This document shows positions 59,206-64,000 of a DNA stretch of 64,000 bases, one piece after another (the first letter of the stretch is position 1; every line of letters begins with the position of its first letter). A program made the position numbers and the translations under genes. The notes under the pieces were generated by a model. The model did not search any database. It had not been told where the DNA came from and saw only the letters and a program-made list of their open reading frames with translations. This stretch comes from Sporomusa ovata DSM 2662 (GTDB lineage Bacteria > Bacillota > Negativicutes > Sporomusales > Sporomusaceae), in the NCBI RefSeq assembly GCF_000445445.1, contig NZ_ASXP01000001.1, positions 604,501 to 668,500 of the forward strand, given 5' to 3'.

Positions 59206-59330
59206 ATGGGGAACAAGGAAGAGTGTTACTGTAAAATCCGTGTCGTTCCAGAGATGAAGCAGCGGAAATCAGTATATAAAAATTAAATACCCAAGTGGGC
59301 TGAACGCGAAACGCCACTTGGGTATTTTTA
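59206..59330 (+). ncRNA. Possible short transcript divergent from feoA (small RNA or 26-residue peptide)
   Basis: A TATAAT at 59200-59205 lies next to the third feo operator on the plus strand, and a strong terminator (AAATACCCAAGTGG...CCACTTGGGTATTTTT, 59285-59330) follows. The interval would give a transcript of about 110 bases. It also has a 26-codon frame with a CYC motif (59206-59286) but without a ribosome site. Confidence 0.35.
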
Positions 59331-59331
59331 T
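59285..59331 (+). terminator. Strong intrinsic terminator
   Basis: AAATACCCAAGTGG(GC) and (GC)CACTTGGGTATTT form a stem of 14-16 bp, with T5 after. It could also end the opposite-strand gene at 59352. Confidence 0.8.
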
Positions 59332-59351
59332 TTCAGTCAGAGTTAACTTAC

Positions 59352-59657
59352 TTATTTTTCACCTACTGCGACCAAAGTCTTGAAGATCAATACTTTTTCG
59401 ACCTTTACTGTCATTTTTTTAAAGATTGACTTAACTGCGGCTTGATAAAAGACCTTAACTCCATCAACCTCTGTTTGCTCATAATTCCTTGCTGTTTCAG
59501 TAACTCCCAGTCGCACGGACAGGGCGTGAGGCGTTGCCCCACAGTTGCCGCTGCTTCAAACAAGCCTAGGGCGTTCCTCAATACGAATGCTAATGATCGG
59601 CTGTTCAAGTTTACGCATAATATATATTATAGCTTGATCTTCAATCGCAATAATCAT
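59352..59657 (-). CDS. Candidate selenoprotein with in-frame UGA (CC/Se-motif-like small protein)
   Basis: GGAGG stands before ATG 59657. The frame reads 33 codons (MIIAIEDQAIIYIMRKLEQP...IEERPRLV), meets TGA at 59558-59556 and then runs 67 more codons to TAA 59352. The 67 codons are protein-like: SSGNCGATPHALSVRLGVT, EVDGVKVFY and FKTLVAVG. The predicted 101-residue product has UxxxNCG, resembling small CC/Se-motif (seleno)proteins. A GC-rich hairpin (GTGGGGC-AAC-GCCTCAC) starts 13 bases after the UGA, where a bacterial SECIS would be. Alternative: a nonsense mutation. Confidence 0.5.
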
Positions 59658-59799
59658 ACCGCTCTACCTCCTACTCGTATTCAACATTTTTTTATACAAT
59701 ATTTTGATCTTAGTACGCGAGTTGTGAAATAAATATGTTAAAACCCTATCATTATTATAAAGGATAAGGTGTGATTGGAAAAGAATCCGCTTCAGCTAG

Positions 59800-60270
59800 A
59801 TGGCTAATTGGAAATTAACAAATGATCCCCTTGAAATAGCACCAAATTTATGGTTTAGTGGCAGTATGCCCCGAAAAACAAACTTTGAGAAAAGTGACAC
59901 TAAGCTGGTTGTTTGTGCTGAAAACGGCTGTGACTGCCAGGATGATATTCCTGACGATACATCCCTTTACTATGTTAGCGATAAGGGATTAGTAGTTATC
60001 GGTGGGTGCAGTCATTCTGGTTTAGTCAATACACTACAGAGAGGTTTTGAAATAACCAGGCAAACCCGTTTAGCAGGTTGGATAGGTGGAACTCATTTAG
60101 GACCAGTTTCAAACACTCAACAAGAACTTAGTCTATCAACCTTAGAACAATACTCTCCTGATTTTATTGCAGCAAACCATTGTACTGGTTTTGATATGAT
60201 GGCCGAATTAAGAGATCGTTTCGGTAAAAAAATTATACCTGCTTTTATTGGGACCATGATTGAGTTTTAA
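59800..60270 (+). pseudogene. Metallo-beta-lactamase-fold hydrolase, N-terminal half missing
   Basis: The 156-codon frame carries the C-terminal half of MBL-fold enzymes of the dihydropterin-phosphate-synthase-like group: VVIGGCSHSGLVNTL, IGGTHLG and FIAANHCTGFD. The essential HxHxDH of the N-terminal half is absent, and no upstream sequence supplies it. No clear ribosome site. Probably a truncated gene. Confidence 0.65.
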
Positions 60271-60457
60271 AGTTCAATATAAATAAGAAAATGATACAGG
60301 AAAATATTGTGTTTTAAAGAATTATACAATGAGCGCCAGGAGTTTTCAGGGGATCAAAACCATTGCGAATACTTGAGTGTTATTCTTGGAGCAGCTTGTA
60401 CTTAACTGACAATGTATGCTTGGCTGGAATACCTTGAATAAATTACGAGGTGAGAAG

Positions 60458-61126
60458 ATGTCTTTCTTTATAGATGATTGGATAGATGAACTTGTAATAA
60501 AAATAAAAAATGAATATGGAGATAGGATTATTTTTATCGGCTTGCAAGGAAGCTACAAACGAAAAGAAGCAAGTGATAGTAGTGATATAGATATTGTAGT
60601 TATCCTGAATGAACTAACTATGAAAGATCTGAAAAAATATCGAGCTATAATTTCTCAAATGCCTTATAAGGAAAAAGCCTGTGGATTTATTTCCGGACAA
60701 AGTGAAATTTCAAGTTGGGAAAAATCTGATTTATTTCAATTCTATTATGATACGCAGCCAATCTATGGCAGCATAGACTATTTACTGTCGCTTATTACCA
60801 AAGAGGATGTTAAACGTGCGATAAAAATAGGTGCGTGCAATTTGTATCATGCGTGTTGCCATAATTTCATCTATGGAGACAGTTACGAAATGTTATCGGT
60901 ACTTTACAAGTCGGCATTTTTTATTTTGCAAGCTAAATATTTTGATGAAACAAATCAATATATAAGCAGCAAGACAGATCTGAAAAAACATTTAAATGGG
61001 ATAGATCAAGAGATACTGAATATTTGTATGGATAGAAAAAAGCTAACTGCAATGGATGAGTTGGATTTAGTCTTATATTATGATAAAATCATCTCTTGGA
61101 GTAGTAACCTTGTACAAACCTACTGA
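60458..61126 (+). CDS. Nucleotidyltransferase-domain protein
   Basis: A 222-residue protein with the Pol-beta-like motif GLQGSYKRKEASDSSDIDIVV (GS...DxD) near residues 29-49, binding metal and nucleotide. The C-terminal part is helical, HEPN-like or aminoglycoside-nucleotidyltransferase-like. ATG 60458 follows GAGGTGAG. It is followed 18 bases later by a methyltransferase gene. Substrate unknown. Confidence 0.75.
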   Translation: MSFFIDDWIDELVIKIKNEYGDRIIFIGLQGSYKRKEASDSSDIDIVVILNELTMKDLKKYRAIISQMPYKEKACGFISGQSEISSWEKSDLFQFYYDTQPIYGSIDYLLSLITKEDVKRAIKIGACNLYHACCHNFIYGDSYEMLSVLYKSAFFILQAKYFDETNQYISSKTDLKKHLNGIDQEILNICMDRKKLTAMDELDLVLYYDKIISWSSNLVQTY

Positions 61127-61144
61127 TAAATGGGAGGAACCTTG

Positions 61145-62011
61145 ATGGAGAAAAGCGAAAAGATGTTTCAAAAGCTGTTTGAGTGTCTGGCTGATTCGGT
61201 AAGAAAACCGCAACGGTTTGAACTTGGCGAGGCTTTATTCTGGGATGACCCGCATATTTCAAAGAGTATGCTTGAAGCACATTTAAATCCGAATGTTGAC
61301 GGTGCGAGTAGAAGGACGGAGACTATCGAAAAAACGCTAGAGCATTTTATTAATTCGTTAAGTATAAAACAAGGTGATAAGGTGCTCGATCTGGGGTGCG
61401 GCCCAGGCCTGTATAGCAGTAGGCTTTGTGCGCATGGCATTAGTGTTACAGGTATTGATATATCAAGAAGATCAATTAATTATGCGCAGAAGAAAGCTAG
61501 AGAACAAGGGCTAAACATGGATTATATTTGTAAAAGCTTTTTTGATATTGACTATGATGGTGTGTTCGATTGTGTACTACAAATATATGGAGAGTTATGT
61601 ACTTTTTCTGACGAGACGCGGAATCGTTTGCTGGGAATTATTCATCGTGCATTGAAAGATGACGGACGATTTATTTTTGATGTTTCTACCCGTGCTTTAA
61701 GGATGCGTGAAGGAGTTAAAAACAAGTGGTATTTTTCCGATGGCGGTTTTTGGCGACCCAATAGGCATGTAGTTCTAGAGCAGGGATTTGATTATCCTGA
61801 ATTCGATACGTGGCTGGATCAATATATTGTTATAAATGAAGACGGAGAGGTTAAAACATATCGGCTTTGGTTTCACGACTATTCATTGCTGACAATTTCA
61901 CAGGTGCTGAACAATAATGGCTTTGAAATAGAATACATTTGGAGTGCTCTTGAGGGCACAGAGTATAAGAAGGGTAGCGACTGGATCGCCGTAGTAGCCA
62001 GAAAAGTATAG
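61145..62011 (+). CDS. Class I SAM-dependent methyltransferase
   Basis: A 288-residue enzyme with motif I VLDLGCGPGLYSSRL (about residues 81-95), motif post I GIDISRRSI and FDCVLQIYGELC. ATG 61145 follows GGGAGGA; the earlier ATG at 61130 overlaps the ribosome site. It forms an apparent pair with the nucleotidyltransferase. The acceptor is unknown. Confidence 0.83.
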   Translation: MEKSEKMFQKLFECLADSVRKPQRFELGEALFWDDPHISKSMLEAHLNPNVDGASRRTETIEKTLEHFINSLSIKQGDKVLDLGCGPGLYSSRLCAHGISVTGIDISRRSINYAQKKAREQGLNMDYICKSFFDIDYDGVFDCVLQIYGELCTFSDETRNRLLGIIHRALKDDGRFIFDVSTRALRMREGVKNKWYFSDGGFWRPNRHVVLEQGFDYPEFDTWLDQYIVINEDGEVKTYRLWFHDYSLLTISQVLNNNGFEIEYIWSALEGTEYKKGSDWIAVVARKV

Positions 62012-62031
62012 GATTTTATTATATAAGATTT

Positions 62032-62127
62032 TCAGTAGTTGGGAGTTTCTTTATTCTGAAAACCAAATCCTTGCGCCCAAATGATCTTTTGATCATCTAC
62101 CAACGCAATACGGAGACCGACAATTTT
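62032..62127 (-). pseudogene. Fragment of a class C beta-lactamase-like serine hydrolase
   Basis: The minus strand reads KIVGLRIALVDDQKIIWAQG and FGFQNKET before a stop. This is the N-terminal strand pattern of beta-lactamase-family serine hydrolases. No start or catalytic SxxK region remains. Confidence 0.5.
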
Positions 62128-62132
62128 ATTTC

Positions 62133-63422
62133 ATGGTAAGAAGTAAAAATCAAAAAATGAAAAAAGGTGATGCTTTGTTTTTTCAGAATCCAGTATTTGT
62201 TTTTGCCGACTTTCGCAGAATTTATCTTGCAAAACTAGTCAGCAATATTGGGGAACGCTTCTTTTTGATAGCAGTTTCCTGGTGGGTACTGCATAGCCCG
62301 GTAGAAAATAGCAATAGTTTATTAGGTTTTATTATGGGCGCAGCGACTGTAGCGCGGATTGTATTTGGTCCGGTTATGGGTGTTTATGCAGACAGATATA
62401 ATAAAAAGCAATGTATGCTTGTAGCTGCGATAATACCAATGTTTATTGTAGCTGGGTTAATTTTAGTTTTTCCCTGGGTAGAACAGCATTTACTTTCTTT
62501 ATGGGTGTTTCATTTTTGTATAGCCAGTTTTTTACCGTTAATGATGGCAGCTTCAACAAGCAGTCTTCCATTAGTTGTGCATAAAGATGATATAGCGAAA
62601 GCGGTTGCGATGGATGGCGGAATTCTTTTTATTGGACAGGCAGTTGGCTCGACTGCGGCAGGGGCATTTATTATGCTTGCAGGTGTAATAGGAGCCTTTT
62701 ATGTGAATGCGGCAGCTTATGGTATCGCAATTTTATGCTTACTGCGTATAAAAAGTAATTTACACGTAGAGCAAGCTAAACCAGAAACACAACATAGTAT
62801 GTGGAAAGATATTAAAGAAGGATTCCATTATTTTGCGCAAAATACTTTGGTTCTACGGTTAGTTGCCATTTTTTGCGTAGCAAATTTTTTTATGTCACCG
62901 ATTATGATTGCTATTCCTATTCTTACAATAGAGGTTTTTAATGGAACTGCATTTGATATGTCACTTTTGGAGCTAAGTTTGGCATTAGGGGCGGTTTTTA
63001 TGAGTGGAATATTAGGAAGTTGGCAAAGAGAATTTTCTTTGTCGAGGATATTACCCTTTACTATGTTGCTAAACAGCGGTGTTTTGCTGGCAATTTCACA
63101 AAGTAGAGAGTTTTATTTTATTTGTATTGCGCTATTTTTAATGGGATCTAGTATCAGTGTGACAAATGCTGTAGTTATGGCTAAAATGCAAAAAATCATT
63201 CCGGATGCAATCAAAGGCAGGATTTTTTCTTTGGGTATGATGGGAGCACTGCTTGTTGCACCGGTTGCGTTGGCGCTGACGGGGATTCTGAGTGATTCTT
63301 TGGGGATTAAGAATGTTATATTTATAAATGGAGTTGCTTTTATAATAGTAGGGATGGCGGCTTACTTCCTTTTTAAAAATGAGATAAATTTTACGGAGAG
63401 CAGAGATGGCAACAATTTATAA
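62133..63422 (+). CDS. MFS transporter (MFS_3 exporter type)
   Basis: A 429-residue permease with 12 predicted membrane segments. The opening FADFRRIYLAKLVSNIGERF and MGVYADRYNKKQCM (loop 2-3 motif) resemble EntS/MFS_3-type exporters, which often accompany siderophore or peptide natural-product genes. ATG 62133 has no clear ribosome site; ATG 62157 is the alternative. A short duplicated gene start overlaps its 3' end. Confidence 0.82.
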   Translation: MVRSKNQKMKKGDALFFQNPVFVFADFRRIYLAKLVSNIGERFFLIAVSWWVLHSPVENSNSLLGFIMGAATVARIVFGPVMGVYADRYNKKQCMLVAAIIPMFIVAGLILVFPWVEQHLLSLWVFHFCIASFLPLMMAASTSSLPLVVHKDDIAKAVAMDGGILFIGQAVGSTAAGAFIMLAGVIGAFYVNAAAYGIAILCLLRIKSNLHVEQAKPETQHSMWKDIKEGFHYFAQNTLVLRLVAIFCVANFFMSPIMIAIPILTIEVFNGTAFDMSLLELSLALGAVFMSGILGSWQREFSLSRILPFTMLLNSGVLLAISQSREFYFICIALFLMGSSISVTNAVVMAKMQKIIPDAIKGRIFSLGMMGALLVAPVALALTGILSDSLGIKNVIFINGVAFIIVGMAAYFLFKNEINFTESRDGNNL

Positions 63423-63498
63423 AGAAGATACTTTTTATCCGGTGAATAAATCACAAAAAGCTATGGTATTAGAAAAAAACTGCTTTCAGATCCATTAG
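63406..63498 (+). pseudogene. Truncated duplicate of the right-edge gene start
   Basis: ATG 63406 reads MATIYKEDTFYPVNKSQKAM, matches the gene beginning at 63946 for about 18 residues, then diverges and stops after 30 codons. It overlaps the MFS gene by 17 bases. Confidence 0.6.
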
Positions 63499-63945
63499 TG
63501 TATAATTTGTGGGGCCTATTCAAATTACATAGTGATGCCCAATAGACAAAGAAAAATTCAGGCCCGCTTATCAGGCTGTAATTGACAGCCTGATAAGCGG
63601 GCTTTTTTGTAGAGCAAGCAGGAGAAAGAAACGTTGTAGTGAATGAGGTAAAATTTAAAAAATAGTAGTCAGACATTGCTCTAGACGACTATTTTTTCAT
63701 GTGAATTTATGGAATTTAACTTTCGCAGCACAAATTAGGCAGGTAGTTGGAAAAGGCTTATGAAGCCGTTTAATATAGTGAATAGTGAACTAGCGATGAA
63801 ATTAGCTTTGGTGGGAGCAATCTTTTGAGCAAAACTTTAAGTAATCTTTAAAATATAGCTGCTTAAAGCATGCTATACTGATAATATAGATTAGGCTTGA
63901 AGTTAAGTCACCAGATACGTTGTATCAATAACAGAGGTGAAACCA
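63423..63945. other. Gap with strong terminator
   Basis: After the truncated gene start there is a perfect 18-bp stem-loop at 63562-63602 (GCCCGCTTATCAGGCTGT arm) with T6, ending the MFS transcript. The next 330 bases hold no gene; AGAGGTGA lies just before ATG 63946. Confidence 0.6.
63562..63609 (+). terminator. Perfect 18-bp terminator after the MFS gene
   Basis: GCCCGCTTATCAGGCTGT and ACAGCCTGATAAGCGGGC flank AATTG and are followed by TTTTTT. Confidence 0.9.
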
Positions 63946-64000
63946 ATGTATAAAGAAGATACTTTATATCCAGTGAATAAATCACAAAAAGCTATGGTAT
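63946..64000 (+). CDS. Start of a gene cut by the right window edge
   Basis: ATG 63946 follows AGAGGTGA and reads MYKEDTLYPVNKSQKAMV. The YPxxxxQ pattern is reminiscent of the start of NRPS condensation domains, and the exporter upstream would fit, but 18 residues are too few to assign a family. Confidence 0.5.
   Translation, partial: MYKEDTLYPVNKSQKAMV

Noticed and set aside
59411..59608. 65-codon minus-strand frame overlapping the candidate selenoprotein
   Set aside because: Different frame, no ribosome site; the frame with recoded UGA has better start, length and protein character.

Overview
The window looks like part of the chromosome of a strictly anaerobic, low-to-mid GC, Gram-positive-lineage bacterium. 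The closest fit from gene content is the Negativicutes (Sporomusa/Pelosinus-like). This rests on strong AGGAGG-type ribosome binding sites, pyruvate:ferredoxin oxidoreductase, an LctP plus GlcD/GlcF-type lactate pathway, MetF, a split FeoB, a SCIFF-maturase-type radical SAM enzyme, DUF134/NifX-type genes and a candidate UGA-recoded selenoprotein. No rRNA, tRNA or CRISPR array was seen.

Region 1 (1-24 kb) is dense, ordinary metabolism. It opens with a glycine-cleavage/lipoylation operon: gcvPB (cut by the left edge), two radical SAM proteins of the LipS1/LipS2 lipoyl-synthase type, a LipM-type octanoyltransferase and dihydrolipoyl dehydrogenase. A decayed DppC-like permease fragment, an RluA-family pseudouridine synthase (minus strand) and mutY follow. 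A lactate module comes next: lactate permease, NarL-type response regulator, FAD dehydrogenase, Fe-S partner and a diacid-sensor histidine kinase. Then come nifJ and an amino-acid module: an ACT-PAS-sigma54 activator, alanine dehydrogenase behind a sigma54 promoter with three upstream dyads, and an APC permease. A hutD gene interrupted by one amber codon closes the region.

Region 2 (24-45 kb) is an accessory, heavily rearranged zone. It holds a REP-associated (RAYT) transposase with palindromic ends and a decayed helicase-Vsr gene with its core deleted. Two HNH endonuclease genes (one truncated), a PUA/EVE-like plus DUF3883 nuclease candidate and a dispersed 150-300 bp repeat in three or four copies follow. 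There is a GNAT-cyclic nucleotide binding fusion divergent from a membrane PAS histidine kinase. A DUF1294/IS21 chimera, group II intron 3' ends and an intact-looking 3.0-kb, three-gene insertion sequence with 6-bp target duplication are present. A cluster of pseudogenes (GNAT, RAYT, Hfq) and an Eis-like acetyltransferase end the zone.

Region 3 (44-59 kb) is metal- and cofactor-related: DUF364, modABC with a dead modA in front, DUF134 regulator with an operator dyad, flavin reductase, SCIFF-maturase-like radical SAM protein, a PSD-type decarboxylase and a CDF transporter fused to a NifX-like domain. DUF5714 and DGC-domain Cys-rich proteins, metF and a DtxR-family regulator convergent with feoA-feoB(GTPase)-feoB(membrane) complete it. 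Three evenly spaced GTTAG-N6-CTAAC operators precede feoA.

Region 4 (59-64 kb) holds the candidate selenoprotein, a truncated metallo-hydrolase, a nucleotidyltransferase, a methyltransferase and an MFS exporter. The start of a further gene lies at the right edge, and its N-terminus is duplicated just upstream.
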